From NCBI RefSeq assembly GCF_000622385.1, contig NZ_JASD01000008.1, positions 1,240,001 to 1,304,000 of the forward strand: a stretch of 64,000 nucleotides of DNA, written 5' to 3'. Both the position numbers and the translations under genes were made by a program. Below the pieces are notes generated by a model, which saw only the letters and a list, made by a program, of their open reading frames with translations, ran no database searches and was not told where the DNA came from. The DNA comes from Sulfitobacter noctilucicola. Lineage in GTDB: Bacteria > Pseudomonadota > Alphaproteobacteria > Rhodobacterales > Rhodobacteraceae. Below, in pieces: positions 26,955 through 36,137 of the stretch. The number at the start of each line of letters is the position of its first letter. Position 1 is the stretch's first letter.

Positions 26955-29087
26955 TCAGTCTTCGGCTTCTTCTTTCTTAACTTCTTCGCCAGTCTCCTGA
27001 TCGACAACTTTCATCGACAGGCGCACTTTGCCGCGATCGTCAAAGCCCAAAAGCTTCACTTTCACTTCCTGACCTTCTTTCAGAACATCTGAAGGGTGGT
27101 TCAGGCGGCGGTTTTCAATCTGGGACACGTGCACCAGACCGTCACGCTTGCCAAAGAAGTTCACGAATGCACCGAAGTCGACGATTTTAACGACTGTACC
27201 GGTGTAGATCGCGCCCTCTTCAGGCTCTGCAACGATGGAGTGGATCATGTCGTAGGCTTTCTTGATCGCTTCGCCGTTCGGGCTTGCAATCTTGATGATG
27301 CCTTCGTCATTGATGTCGACCTTCGCGCCGGACACTTCAACGATCTCACGGATCACCTTACCACCGGAACCGATCACTTCACGGATTTTATCCGTCGGGA
27401 TCTGCATGGTCTCGATACGTGGCGCATGCTCGGAGAATTCGCCCGCACCCGTGATTGCTTTGTTCATCTCGCCAAGGATGTGCAGACGGCCTGCCTTGGC
27501 CTGAGCCAATGCTTTTTCCATGATCTCTGGCGTGATGCCCGCGATCTTGATGTCCATCTGCAAGGACGTGATGCCTGTTTCTGTACCGGCTACCTTAAAG
27601 TCCATGTCGCCAAGGTGGTCTTCGTCACCCAGGATGTCGGACAGGATCGCATATGACCCATCTTCTTCAAGGATCAGACCCATCGCAACACCGGCAACGG
27701 CTGATTTCAGCGGAACGCCCGCGTCCATCATGGACAAAGAGCCACCACAGACGGACGCCATTGAAGACGAACCGTTTGATTCAGTGATCTCTGACACAAC
27801 ACGCACCGTGTAGGGGAAATCAGTCGGCGCAGGCAGAACCGCCTGCAACGCACGCCAAGCCAGCTTGCCGTGACCGATTTCACGACGGCCGGGAGGGCCC
27901 ACGCGACCAACTTCACCAACCGAGTAAGGAGGGAAGTTATAGTGCAGCAGGAAGTTGGATTTAAAGTTGCCGTGCAGCGCATCGATGAACTGCTCGTCGT
28001 CGCCTGTGCCCAGTGTGGTCACAACCAGACCCTGTGTTTCACCACGGGTGAACAAGGCCGAACCGTGGGTCCGTGGCAGAACGCCTGTCTCGGATACGAT
28101 GTCACGGATCTCATCCGTCTTACGACCGTCGATGCGCTTGCCTGTCTTCACAACGTCACCGCGCAGGATAGACGCCTCAAGGCCCTTCATCGCGGAACCA
28201 AGGTTGGCATCGGCCAGCTCTTCTTCCGACAACGCAGCTTTGATGGTCTCACGTGCTGCGGCAACCGCCGATGTACGCTCTTGCTTGTCTGCAATCGCAA
28301 ACGCGGCGCGCATTTCTTTCTCGCCTGCTTTCTTCACGGCTGCGGACAGCGCCGAATAATCAACTGGCTGGAAGTCAAACGGCTCTTTCGCGGCATCTTC
28401 GGCCAGATCAATGATCAGGTCGATAACCGGCTGGATTTGCTCGTGCGCGAATTTCACCGCACCCAGCATCTCTTCTTCGGTCAGCTCGTATGCTTCGGAT
28501 TCGACCATCATCACGGCGTCTTTGGTGCCGGCAACAACCAGATCCAGACGCTGATCGGGGTTCATGCGCAGGTTCTGCATGTCGTCGATCTCTGGATTCA
28601 GGATGTATTCGCCATCCTCGAAACCAACGCGGCAGGCACCGATCGGGCCCATGAATGGCGCACCGGAAATCGTCAGTGCCGCTGAGGCCGCGATCATAGC
28701 AACCATGTCAGGATCATTCACCAGATCGTGGCTCAGAACCGTACACATCACCAGCACTTCGTTTTTGAAGCCGGGAACGAACAGCGGGCGGATCGGACGG
28801 TCGATCAGACGGCTTGTCAGTGTTTCTTTTTCAGTCGGACGCGCTTCGCGCTTGAAAAAGCCGCCGGGGATCTTGCCCGCAGCATAGTATTTCTCGTTGT
28901 AGTGCACGGTCAGGGGAAAGAAGTCCTGACCCGGCTTTTGTGCCCGTGCAAAAGTCACGTTTGCCATGACGCTGGTTTCGCCCAGTGTCGCAATGACAGA
29001 ACCGTCCGCTTGACGGGCAACCTTGCCGGTTTCGAGTGTCAGCGTCTCTTCGCCCCACTCCATCGATTTTTTCGTTACGTTAAACAT
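26955..29087 (-). CDS. pnp: Polyribonucleotide nucleotidyltransferase (PNPase)
   Basis: 710 residues. Two RNase PH domains with an all-alpha linker fill residues 1-550, including [18 protein letters not shown] and the catalytic-core [17 protein letters not shown] domain follows (about 555-615, [16 protein letters not shown]), then an S1 domain (about 622-690, [20 protein letters not shown]). It degrades RNA 3' to 5' by phosphorolysis. AGGAAA precedes the ATG. Unlike the common rpsO-pnp operon, rpsO lies about 4 kb upstream, so pnp probably has its own promoter in 29088-29395. Confidence 0.98.
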   Translation of the reverse strand: MFNVTKKSMEWGEETLTLETGKVARQADGSVIATLGETSVMANVTFARAQKPGQDFFPLTVHYNEKYYAAGKIPGGFFKREARPTEKETLTSRLIDRPIRPLFVPGFKNEVLVMCTVLSHDLVNDPDMVAMIAASAALTISGAPFMGPIGACRVGFEDGEYILNPEIDDMQNLRMNPDQRLDLVVAGTKDAVMMVESEAYELTEEEMLGAVKFAHEQIQPVIDLIIDLAEDAAKEPFDFQPVDYSALSAAVKKAGEKEMRAAFAIADKQERTSAVAAARETIKAALSEEELADANLGSAMKGLEASILRGDVVKTGKRIDGRKTDEIRDIVSETGVLPRTHGSALFTRGETQGLVVTTLGTGDDEQFIDALHGNFKSNFLLHYNFPPYSVGEVGRVGPPGRREIGHGKLAWRALQAVLPAPTDFPYTVRVVSEITESNGSSSMASVCGGSLSMMDAGVPLKSAVAGVAMGLILEEDGSYAILSDILGDEDHLGDMDFKVAGTETGITSLQMDIKIAGITPEIMEKALAQAKAGRLHILGEMNKAITGAGEFSEHAPRIETMQIPTDKIREVIGSGGKVIREIVEVSGAKVDINDEGIIKIASPNGEAIKKAYDMIHSIVAEPEEGAIYTGTVVKIVDFGAFVNFFGKRDGLVHVSQIENRRLNHPSDVLKEGQEVKVKLLGFDDRGKVRLSMKVVDQETGEEVKKEEAED

Positions 29088-29395
29088 CTACGTTTCCTGT
29101 GTTGGCCAGATGGCCTTTGCATAGGGGCCGAATTGCCCCTGACCGCGATATCTTCTTTTGACGGCGCTGCGGTCCGGGCGCCGGCTTTCAGATGTCGCGC
29201 GTGTACAGGAGATTGGGGGGGAGGGGAAGGGTTGGGTGCAACGGTCCATTTTGCCGGGGGCAGGCGGCCTTTCGGTAGATGATGTGACCCCTCACCGATC
29301 ACGTTGGTGAACTTCGCAGATCAAGTCAGTGCCCGTTTCTAAGCTGCCTTGTTAGCAACATACTTTCGGCAGTTTTGTATGACATTAGATCTCGC
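29088..29395. other. Intergenic 308 bp: pnp leader and divergent promoter region
   Basis: It separates the divergent pnp and small membrane-protein genes. Near pnp it holds a 6-bp inverted repeat with a 6-nt loop (AGGGGC 29123-29128, GCCCCT 29135-29140) and the palindrome GGCCAGATGGCC at 29104-29115. Both would be in the pnp 5' leader. PNPase autoregulates through a structured leader in enterobacteria, so these are candidates. No coding sequence is evident. Confidence 0.5.
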
Positions 29396-29869
29396 ATGAA
29401 TGATCGAATTGAGAATCCGCAAACAGACGCCCCAAGCTTTCACCTGAGATGGGGTTTTTGGGCTGTGCTGAGTGGTGCGCTGGCGCTGATTCTTGTCTTT
29501 GTTCAGATCGCAGGCCCCACATTTGAGGCACAGCCTTCTGCCGCTTCTCAAATTGGAGAAATCGCCGGGGAAATCAAGCGTTCAGCTTGGAAGTCTTTTT
29601 TGGGTCTGCCTAAACCAGAACCGGAGGTCGCATCCGTTTCAATCTGGAATTATGTAGCAATTGCCGCGCCCGTTTTCGGGGTGATAGCTATTGTGCTTTC
29701 GCTTGTATCTGGTGTCTTGCGCGAAAATGCGCGCTATCCGATGTATGGTGCGAGTCTTGGAGCCGCCGCGATTGTTTTTCACTTCTTTTGGTGGGTTGCC
29801 CTGTTGGTGGCTGGCGTCGTGCTGATCGCCGTAATAATCGAAAACATCGGCGACATTTTCAGCTTCTGA
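29396..29869 (+). CDS. Small membrane protein of unknown function
   Basis: 157 residues. A first membrane segment lies at about 20-40 (FWAVLSGALALILVFVQIAG), followed by a short soluble region with charged residues. At least two more hydrophobic segments follow at about 85-110 and 125-152. I do not recognise the family. The ATG at 29396 is chosen over the TTG at 29375; no strong ribosome-binding site is visible for either. It lies divergent to pnp, in the stretch that separates pnp from rpsO. Confidence 0.65.
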   Translation: MNDRIENPQTDAPSFHLRWGFWAVLSGALALILVFVQIAGPTFEAQPSAASQIGEIAGEIKRSAWKSFLGLPKPEPEVASVSIWNYVAIAAPVFGVIAIVLSLVSGVLRENARYPMYGASLGAAAIVFHFFWWVALLVAGVVLIAVIIENIGDIFSF

Positions 29870-30143
29870 TCCCCATTGTTCTGAGTTTTCATTGGGGACC
29901 GCTTGGCTGCTCACTGACTGATGCGGGTTCCATGCCAACGTGCAATGTCACCCTGCATTTTAGAAATTAACGAACTGAAGGGCAGTCAGATTAGGCCGCA
30001 ACGCCTCATTTTCGTGCAGCTTCTATCCAATCCCCGCCAGCAAGAGCAACAATTGGCCGATCCGGCTAAGTTTACCTATCATTAACCACAGGTGGGCGAC
30101 AAAATGTTACTATAACGGGAATCGCAGCTGGGAGGATGCAACG
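29870..30143. other. Intergenic 274 bp, little recognised
   Basis: Just after the membrane-protein stop, TCCCCA and TGGGGA (29871-29898) could form a weak hairpin with a 16-nt loop but no T tract. The rest precedes the 71-residue gene and should hold its promoter. I see no tRNA or repeat. Confidence 0.45.
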
Positions 30144-30359
30144 ATGAAGACGCATGATTTGGAACGACAGATTGAGCAGTTGGAACGCGCGTTTGAAGCG
30201 GCTCCGCCGGATGAGCGGATGAAGCTGGCATCCAGATTTCAGCAGATTGCTGGCCGTCTTGACACAAATGTTGAGCCAATGCCGCGCACGAGGCGACGTT
30301 TTCAGGCGTCTTATGAGCAGGACACGTCGATAGATTTTTTCGACAACATGCCTGTCTGA
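30144..30359 (+). CDS. Small hypothetical protein with predicted helical N-terminus
   Basis: 71 residues. The first 45 are charged and probably helical (LERQIEQLERAFEAAPPDER), possibly a short coiled coil. The C-terminus is acidic and ends DFFDNMPV. There is no signal peptide or membrane segment. A strong GGGAGG ribosome-binding site precedes the ATG, which supports translation. I do not recognise a family. It is convergent with the amidinotransferase gene. Confidence 0.68.
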   Translation: MKTHDLERQIEQLERAFEAAPPDERMKLASRFQQIAGRLDTNVEPMPRTRRRFQASYEQDTSIDFFDNMPV

Positions 30360-30385
30360 ACACAAGCGCCTGAGCGTACATCCTG

Positions 30386-30416
30386 CCATCCCCGCAGAAC
30401 ACTGCTGCGAGGATGG
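30386..30416. terminator. Probable bidirectional terminator hairpin without T tract
   Basis: A 12-bp stem with one C/A mismatch (30386-30397 with 30405-30416) and a 7-nt loop sits in the 69 bp between two convergent genes. Neither side has a good T run, so termination may be weak or Rho-assisted. Confidence 0.5.
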
Positions 30417-30428
30417 ACATCACTGGTT

Positions 30429-31544
30429 TCAGGCTGACAGGCTCGGGAAATAATCCTCACACCCACCTTCACGGTACACATCCGCCGTGCAGCAGTGCAG
30501 CCCGCCGCCAAATGCATAGGCATCGCGCAGCTCGACCTCGACCACTTCCATTCCCAGCTTGTCCATCTGCTCGGCTTGATAGACCTCGGACTTTTCAACA
30601 CAGACGGTTTTCGGGTCCAGCACCAGCACGTTCATGCTCAGCCACGTCGATGAATAACACAGCGGCGGCGGCGTATTATGGGCGGGCTGGGCGGCATCGA
30701 CGATCTCCCAACCGTTCGCCTCAAACATACCGCGCTGGTCTTCGGGCAAGCGTCGCTGCGGGTTGTTCAGGATCAGACCGGGACGCAGCGGTGTAAAGGT
30801 CGCATCAATGTGGATCGGATAGGGATCGCCGGGAAAGTTCACCGTATGCACGCGGTGATCGGGGAAGTGACGGCGCAGCCATTCGATGCCCTTAAGGTTC
30901 GTGGTGAACCCGTGCTGCACGACCAGATCACGGCCAAAGCGCAGAACATCAGCCGCATCAAACAGCGGCTCTTCCTCGGTGGTGACAAAGAACTTCTTGG
31001 CCGCCCATTCCAGCCGCTTGGCATCGCCAATCTTCTCGGACAGGTAATCGGGATGATAATCGGCATCCGTCAGCCGCGGCTTGGGCGCAGATTCGTGGCG
31101 GAAATTCGGGTCTTCATCAAAATACTGCTGCATCAGCGGGCGGTAATTCAGGTATTCGAACCACCGGCAGCGATAGGACATCGTCGCCTCAAGCATCTCT
31201 GACCCCACGGTCAGCAATACATCGCGCGGCGGCATGCAACCGAACTGGCTTTCCGTATGAAAATCGGGCGTCGTGGCAGGCAGGGAATGATCAATCGAGG
31301 TCGGCCGATCCACCCGCACGCCGCGCTTTTCCAGCATGCTTGCAAAATTATCCAACAGCTCGTTCGCACGATCGATGGTTTCTTGCGGCCGGCGTCCCCA
31401 CTGGCCACGCATGTCGCTGTCCTCAGGGACCTTGGCATCCAGCGCAGGTTCTTCTGGTGGAATATGACAATCATCGGCGCGACCGACGATCACATGTTTC
31501 AGCGGGTCCCATTCGTTCCAGCTGTTCACCACTGTCTTCTGCAT
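30429..31544 (-). CDS. Glycine-amidinotransferase-like enzyme (AGAT family)
   Basis: 371 residues. It aligns by motif with arginine:glycine amidinotransferase: FDAADVLRFGRD (Asp206), YPIHIDATFTPLRPG (His245) and GGGLHCCTADV (catalytic-type Cys351). Family members transfer the amidino group of arginine to glycine, lysine or inosamine, giving guanidinoacetate-like products and ornithine. The acceptor cannot be told here, and no creatine or guanidino pathway gene is adjacent. GGAGG lies 5 nt before the ATG. It is divergent from an amidase, with about 100 bp between them. Confidence 0.85.
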   Translation of the reverse strand: MQKTVVNSWNEWDPLKHVIVGRADDCHIPPEEPALDAKVPEDSDMRGQWGRRPQETIDRANELLDNFASMLEKRGVRVDRPTSIDHSLPATTPDFHTESQFGCMPPRDVLLTVGSEMLEATMSYRCRWFEYLNYRPLMQQYFDEDPNFRHESAPKPRLTDADYHPDYLSEKIGDAKRLEWAAKKFFVTTEEEPLFDAADVLRFGRDLVVQHGFTTNLKGIEWLRRHFPDHRVHTVNFPGDPYPIHIDATFTPLRPGLILNNPQRRLPEDQRGMFEANGWEIVDAAQPAHNTPPPLCYSSTWLSMNVLVLDPKTVCVEKSEVYQAEQMDKLGMEVVEVELRDAYAFGGGLHCCTADVYREGGCEDYFPSLSA

Positions 31545-31647
31545 CTTGGCCTCCCGATTTCAAAACTTCGAAAGGGGTAAAAGCAAAGTTGCAACTGTGC
31601 AAGACAAGTCGTTCGTGCCAGTCTCGGGCGCGATGGGGGATCATTCT

Positions 31648-33048
31648 ATGACCAAGCTTTTTGAACACACCGCCACCCGGATCGCAGAGCTTATCAGAAC
31701 GGGAGAAGTCACGGCACGCGCTGTGACAGAACAGGTGCTGGCCCGGATGGATGCGGTCAATCCTGCGCTGAATGCCGTGGTCGCCCGCAACGACGATGAG
31801 GCGCTGCAAGCCGCCGATGAGGTGGACCGCGCCCGCGCAGCAGGTGAACCAATCGGCCCGATGGCTGGCGTCCCTGTGACCACCAAGGAAAATGTAGATC
31901 AAAGCGGTTTTGCCACCACCAATGGTTTGCGCCTGCAAAAGGATTTGATCGCGCAGACGGACAACCCTGTTGTCGCAAACCTGCGCAGGGCGGGGGCGGT
32001 CATCGTGGGCCGGACCAATACACCGGCGTTCTCTTTGCGCTGGTTCACGCGTAATTCCCTGCATGGGCACACGAAAAATCCACACAATCCCGCAATCACC
32101 CCTGGCGGATCGTCTGGCGGCGCGGCTTCTGCCACGGCGGCAGGCATAGGCGCGATGGGGCACGGCACCGACATCGGCGGCTCTATCCGGTATCCGGCCT
32201 ATGCCTGCGGGCTTCAAGGCATCCGCCCCACTTTGGGGCGCGTCGCCGCACGGAATGGTTCAGCACCTGATCGTCACATCGGTGCGCAGCTGATGGCCGT
32301 CTCTGGTCCCCATGCCCGCTCTGTTGACGATTTGCGCCTGACCCTTGGCGTCATGGCGGGCCCTGATCTGGAGGATCCCTGGCATGCGCCGGTCTCATTG
32401 CAAGGGCAAGACTATCCAAAACGCGCGGCTTTGTGCATCGCGCCCGAGGGTTTGCAGACCCAGCCGCTTGTTGCACAATCCCTCAAGAATGCAGCGGACC
32501 GGCTTACAGATGCCGGTTGGCAGGTTGAGGAGGTCGCAAGCCCGCCATTCCGCGAACCTGCCCGCTTGCAAGCGCAACTCTGGCTGGCCGAGATGGAGCG
32601 TGGTGCGAAAGATGCCTTTGTAGCCGAAGGCGATCCCGACGCGCTGCACGTGCTTGCCGAGATGCACAAAATCACCCCGCTTCCGGATTTGAACGAAGTA
32701 CTGGATGCACTGCAGGCCCGCCTTGGGTTCCTGCGCGATTGGCAGGCCTTTCTGGCAAAGTATCCTGTGCTGATCTGCCCTGTCTCCTCCGAGCCGCCTT
32801 TTCCCGATCTGCTCGATCTCTCCGACTTTCCGCGCTGTCTTGAAGCGCAGTTGACGCAGGTGGGGCTGCCCCTGATGGGCTTGCCGGGGATGTCGGTCTT
32901 TACCGGTTTCGGGACGGGCGAGGCGGGGCATACCCCGCTTGGTGCGCAACTGATCGCGGGGCGCTACCGCGAGGATATTCTGCTGGATGCCGCGCAAGAG
33001 ATCGAGGCGCGCAGTCCTGAGATCAAAGTAGTGACGCCAGATTTCTGA
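31648..33048 (+). CDS. Amidase signature family hydrolase
   Basis: 466 residues. The triad is Lys80 (VTTKENVD), cis-Ser155 (TPGGSSGGAA) and Ser179 (GTDIGGSIRYP). It differs in sequence from the amidase at 3372. The ATG at 31648 has GGGGGA 7 nt upstream; the frame opens at 31546 without a signal. Being divergent from the AGAT-like gene, it might act on a guanidino or amide product, but that is a guess from position only. The shared terminator at 33057-33088 follows. Confidence 0.86.
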   Translation: MTKLFEHTATRIAELIRTGEVTARAVTEQVLARMDAVNPALNAVVARNDDEALQAADEVDRARAAGEPIGPMAGVPVTTKENVDQSGFATTNGLRLQKDLIAQTDNPVVANLRRAGAVIVGRTNTPAFSLRWFTRNSLHGHTKNPHNPAITPGGSSGGAASATAAGIGAMGHGTDIGGSIRYPAYACGLQGIRPTLGRVAARNGSAPDRHIGAQLMAVSGPHARSVDDLRLTLGVMAGPDLEDPWHAPVSLQGQDYPKRAALCIAPEGLQTQPLVAQSLKNAADRLTDAGWQVEEVASPPFREPARLQAQLWLAEMERGAKDAFVAEGDPDALHVLAEMHKITPLPDLNEVLDALQARLGFLRDWQAFLAKYPVLICPVSSEPPFPDLLDLSDFPRCLEAQLTQVGLPLMGLPGMSVFTGFGTGEAGHTPLGAQLIAGRYREDILLDAAQEIEARSPEIKVVTPDF

Positions 33049-33050
33049 AC

Positions 33051-33088
33051 AAAGAAAAAGCCGCGCCCCATTACAGGGACGCGGCTTT
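33051..33088. terminator. Terminator shared by rpsO and the amidase gene
   Basis: A 9-bp stem AAAGCCGCG/CGCGGCTTT (33057-33065, 33080-33088) with inner CCC/GGG pairing lies between the convergent genes. On the minus strand the stem is followed by TTTTTCTTT, a strong terminator for rpsO. On the plus strand the T run is short. Confidence 0.88.
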
Positions 33089-33111
33089 CTATACTGGTGC
33101 TGGTTTTGCGC

Positions 33112-33381
33112 TTAGCGGCGCAGACCCAGACGCTTGATCAGGTCCTGATAGCGTGCTTCGTCTTTGGTTTTTACGTAGTCCAGAAGCTTACGACGTGTCG
33201 CAACCATCTTGAGCAGGCCACGGCGACCGTGGTTGTCTTTTTTGTGTGTCTTGAAGTGCTCTGTCAGTGTCGCGATGCGCGAGGACAAAACAGCAACCTG
33301 CACCTCGGGGGAACCAGTGTCGCCCTCTTTGGTGCCGAATTCTTTCATGACGCGTGCTTTTTCTTCAGCAGTAATCGACAT
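33112..33381 (-). CDS. rpsO: 30S ribosomal protein S15
   Basis: 89 residues, the normal length. It contains [20 protein letters not shown], then [15 protein letters not shown] and [12 protein letters not shown], the conserved S15 core. S15 binds 16S rRNA early and nucleates the central domain. GGAGACC precedes the ATG. A strong terminator follows, so it does not read through into pnp as in many bacteria. Confidence 0.98.
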   Translation of the reverse strand: MSITAEEKARVMKEFGTKEGDTGSPEVQVAVLSSRIATLTEHFKTHKKDNHGRRGLLKMVATRRKLLDYVKTKDEARYQDLIKRLGLRR

Positions 33382-33552
33382 CGGGGTCTCCTTTCGGAAG
33401 GTAAGAGTAAAGAAATGGCGCAGGCCGGGATGTCGTCCAGCGTAGGCCCGTGGAGATGTGCCCGCTGACCGGAATCAACAGGCGACGGTGGCGTATAGGC
33501 AATATTGCAGCAGTTGGCAAAGGCTATTTCGCGCGTGAGCGCGGAGGATGGT

Positions 33553-34515
33553 TCAGCTGTCGATTAGATTCAGTGCGAGCGCAGAGCTGAGCGGGATCAG
33601 AGATATATCTGCGGCTGCCAATTGCGACACCCCGCTGACCTGCGCAACCACTTCGTCGCCCATCCAGACCTGAAGCTGTCCTTCGTGATCCGGATCGCTT
33701 TCGACCGAGATGTCAGGCTCCTCCGCGTCCGCTACCGTATCGTCCCACACAAACAACAATGAATCGTCTTGCGGTTCGAAATCTGTGATTGCCGCCGCCA
33801 CTACGGAGCCTGCGATCCAGTCGCCCAGTATGAATTGGTCTTCACCTGCACCGCCGTGCGCCTGATCCAGCTGTCCTGTGACAATCATGTCATCACCGCC
33901 ACCGCCGTTGAGGAAATCCATTTCGTCGTCATCATCGGGGCGCGCCCCATCGTTTTCGCTGGAAAGACCGACAAGTGTGTCGTCACCATGTCCGCCAAAC
34001 AGCGTGTCTTCGCCCGCGTCACCGAACATCAGATCATTGCCCAGCCCGCCCGAGACGGCATCATCGCCCGCACCGCCTGCCATCCGGTCGTTTCCGTCCG
34101 ATCCGTTCATGCGGTCGTCGCCATCACCGCCAAGCATATCATCATCGTCGTTCTGGCCGACCAGATCATCCGCATCCGCGCCGCCCGAAAGCTGGTCTGA
34201 GCCGTCCCCGCCGATCAGGCTATCTTCGCCATCCTCGCCAAGCAAAAGATCATCACCAGCATTGCCAAAGGTTTCATCATCCCCTGCACCAGCCGCGACA
34301 GTATCGTCACCATCTCCGGCGCTGATCCGGTCAGCCTCTTGGCTGCCATCAAGCAGGTCAGGGTCCTCAGACCCCAGAACCAGATTGATATGCGAGTGGG
34401 TTTCGTCAGTGGACACTGGCTCGGGCACTTTTTCGGTGTCGTCTTCTACGCCGACATCAACATAGACTGCGGCACTGACCGCCATCAGTCCCATTAAACC
34501 TGCCAGCCACAACAT
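33553..34515 (-). CDS. Membrane-anchored protein with RTX calcium-binding repeats
   Basis: 320 residues. A hydrophobic N-terminus (about 1-18, LWLAGLMGLMAVSAAVYV) is followed by an acidic region. About eight to ten hemolysin-type nonapeptide repeats span roughly residues 70-210 (for example GGDGDDRMNG, GGAGDDAVSGG). The C-terminal 100 residues are acidic and lack a typical RTX secretion ending. The repeats should bind calcium outside the cytoplasm. No type I secretion genes are nearby. I chose ATG 34515, with AGGGG upstream, rather than 34575. Confidence 0.82.
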   Translation of the reverse strand: MLWLAGLMGLMAVSAAVYVDVGVEDDTEKVPEPVSTDETHSHINLVLGSEDPDLLDGSQEADRISAGDGDDTVAAGAGDDETFGNAGDDLLLGEDGEDSLIGGDGSDQLSGGADADDLVGQNDDDDMLGGDGDDRMNGSDGNDRMAGGAGDDAVSGGLGNDLMFGDAGEDTLFGGHGDDTLVGLSSENDGARPDDDDEMDFLNGGGGDDMIVTGQLDQAHGGAGEDQFILGDWIAGSVVAAAITDFEPQDDSLLFVWDDTVADAEEPDISVESDPDHEGQLQVWMGDEVVAQVSGVSQLAAADISLIPLSSALALNLIDS

Positions 34516-34631
34516 GGCAAAACCCCTGAAAATCACCCCTGCGGGTTTGCTCCCGCCATTAGATACAAGCCACAAAATGTACGTCGGGTCAAAACCAATC
34601 CGGTAAACTGGTTAAGTGCGGTCTAATGCGA

Positions 34632-35147
34632 TCAGCGCGGCGTATCAAAGGCAACAGGCTGCTGTGCATAGGGCAAATAAAGGGGATGTTTAGGGTGACC
34701 CGCTTTGGATAGACCAAGGTGATACACTGGGGTTTTCTGGCTCATCAACGCGGCCAGAACGTCCGGCCCGCGCCCTCGGTGCGCCCCATGCGTCCCCCAA
34801 GCCGCGATGATCCGGTCTGCCCACTCGGCACCCTCGGAGAGCGTTTCATCGTTGGCAGGGCCGATGGGGTCTTCCGCCTGACGCATCTTACGCGGATCGG
34901 TATCGCGCCATGCGAAAATGTTGGTCACACGAAACCCGCCAAATCCCAGATGGCGCGCACGCCTTTCGCAGCGCTCCACCGTAGGGTCGTTTTGCACTTC
35001 CGTCGCCGTCGAGGGATTGAGCATGACAAATAGGACACGTTCGCCCGCAGGCTCCCATACCCGCGTCAGGCTATACCGGTAACGCTCGCAATCCGAATAG
35101 ACCGCCGTCGAGGCGGCATCATCCTTGGTATGGCTCCGCGTAATCAT
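34632..35147 (-). CDS. DUF1643 family protein
   Basis: 171 residues. YRYSLTRVWEPAGERVLFVM, the strongly conserved LNPSTATEVQNDPTVERC and FGGFRVTNIFAWRDTDP identify DUF1643, a family of unknown function found near translation genes and phage genes. I chose ATG 35147; TTG at 35153 lies next to the truB stop (35154). It follows truB directly, so translational coupling is likely. No catalytic role can be claimed. Confidence 0.85.
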   Translation of the reverse strand: MITRSHTKDDAASTAVYSDCERYRYSLTRVWEPAGERVLFVMLNPSTATEVQNDPTVERCERRARHLGFGGFRVTNIFAWRDTDPRKMRQAEDPIGPANDETLSEGAEWADRIIAAWGTHGAHRGRGPDVLAALMSQKTPVYHLGLSKAGHPKHPLYLPYAQQPVAFDTPR

Positions 35148-35153
35148 CCGCAA

Positions 35154-36059
35154 TTACGTGTTGAAGACCCGGCTCGGATGCAGTTCGCCCGCTTTGAAGC
35201 GCCCAACTGCCACGGCATGCCCATCTAGCGAAGCCCAGCACTCATCGCCGTATTCCACATCTTGTCCGATCACCATGCCGGGATTGCCGTTGCGCAGACG
35301 CACAGCGCCTTCAACAGTGGCCTTGACCTCTGGCAAGTCGCACAGACCCTGCTCCAAAGGCAGCAGGTGCGCGTCCAGTTCGGGCGATTTGGCCATCTCG
35401 TCGATCTGGTCCAACGTCAAACCGTCGGCTGCATCGAAAGGGCCGGACCACGTACGCCGTAATTCACGCACATGGCCATGACAGCCCAGCGCTTCTCCCA
35501 AATCCCGCGCGATGGACCGCACATAGCCACCTTTGCCGCAAACCATCTCAAGCGTGACGTGATCTTCGTCAGACCGATCAATCAGCAACAGGCTTTCGAC
35601 AAACAGCGGGCGCGCGGCAAGTTCCATTTCCTCGCCGTCACGGGCGCGTTTGTAAGCGCGTTCGCCATCAATCTTGACTGCGGAAAACTGCGGGGGCACC
35701 TGTTCGATATCGCCGATGAATCCTGCCAGCGCCTCTTTGATCGCCTCATCGTCCGGGCGCAGGTCAGAAGTTTGCACAACTTCGCCTTCGGCATCGTCGG
35801 TGTTCGTGCGCACGCCCAACCTGACGGTAAACTCGTACGCTTTCAGCGCGTCGGTGATAAATGGCACCGTTTTTGTCGCTTCGCCCAAGGCAACGGCCAG
35901 AACACCGGTCGCCGTCGGATCCAGCGTGCCTGCGTGGCCCGCTTTCTTTGCGTCCATCGCCCAGCGGACCTTGTTGACCACTGCGGTTGATGTCGGTCCT
36001 GCGGGCTTGTCGATGATCAACCAACCGGAAATATCCCGCCCTTTGCGTGTACGCGCCAT
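35154..36059 (-). CDS. truB: tRNA pseudouridine(55) synthase TruB
   Basis: 301 residues. The catalytic Asp47 lies in [14 protein letters not shown]; the start [13 protein letters not shown] and [20 protein letters not shown] are also typical. It makes pseudouridine 55 in the T-loop of tRNAs. It lies between rbfA (upstream, separated by the phosphodiester-glycosidase-like gene) and rpsO on the same strand, the usual bacterial translation cluster with an insertion. Confidence 0.97.
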   Translation of the reverse strand: MARTRKGRDISGWLIIDKPAGPTSTAVVNKVRWAMDAKKAGHAGTLDPTATGVLAVALGEATKTVPFITDALKAYEFTVRLGVRTNTDDAEGEVVQTSDLRPDDEAIKEALAGFIGDIEQVPPQFSAVKIDGERAYKRARDGEEMELAARPLFVESLLLIDRSDEDHVTLEMVCGKGGYVRSIARDLGEALGCHGHVRELRRTWSGPFDAADGLTLDQIDEMAKSPELDAHLLPLEQGLCDLPEVKATVEGAVRLRNGNPGMVIGQDVEYGDECWASLDGHAVAVGRFKAGELHPSRVFNT

Positions 36060-36137
36060 GTGTGCCTCGTTTTGCCATTTGGCCCGCGCTATACTGTGAT
36101 GTGCCGTGCCTGCCCAGAGCGATCTTTCGCGCTGCGG

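Noticed and set aside
26720..26980. 86-codon plus-strand frame between the glycosyltransferase and pnp
   Set aside because: It runs over the pnp terminator and has no ribosome-binding site or family similarity I recognise.
27870..28685. 271-codon open frame on the plus strand opposite pnp
   Set aside because: It lies wholly inside pnp on the other strand, has no ribosome-binding site and the sequence is a Cys/His/Arg-rich shadow typical of antisense frames in high-GC DNA.
33880..34350. Regular short DNA repeats that could suggest a CRISPR or satellite array
   Set aside because: The periodicity follows the RTX nonapeptide repeats in frame; there are no identical repeats with unique spacers.
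33769..34465. Ser/Pro-rich plus-strand frames over the RTX gene
   Set aside because: They are the reverse complement of the Gly-Asp repeats and not independent genes.
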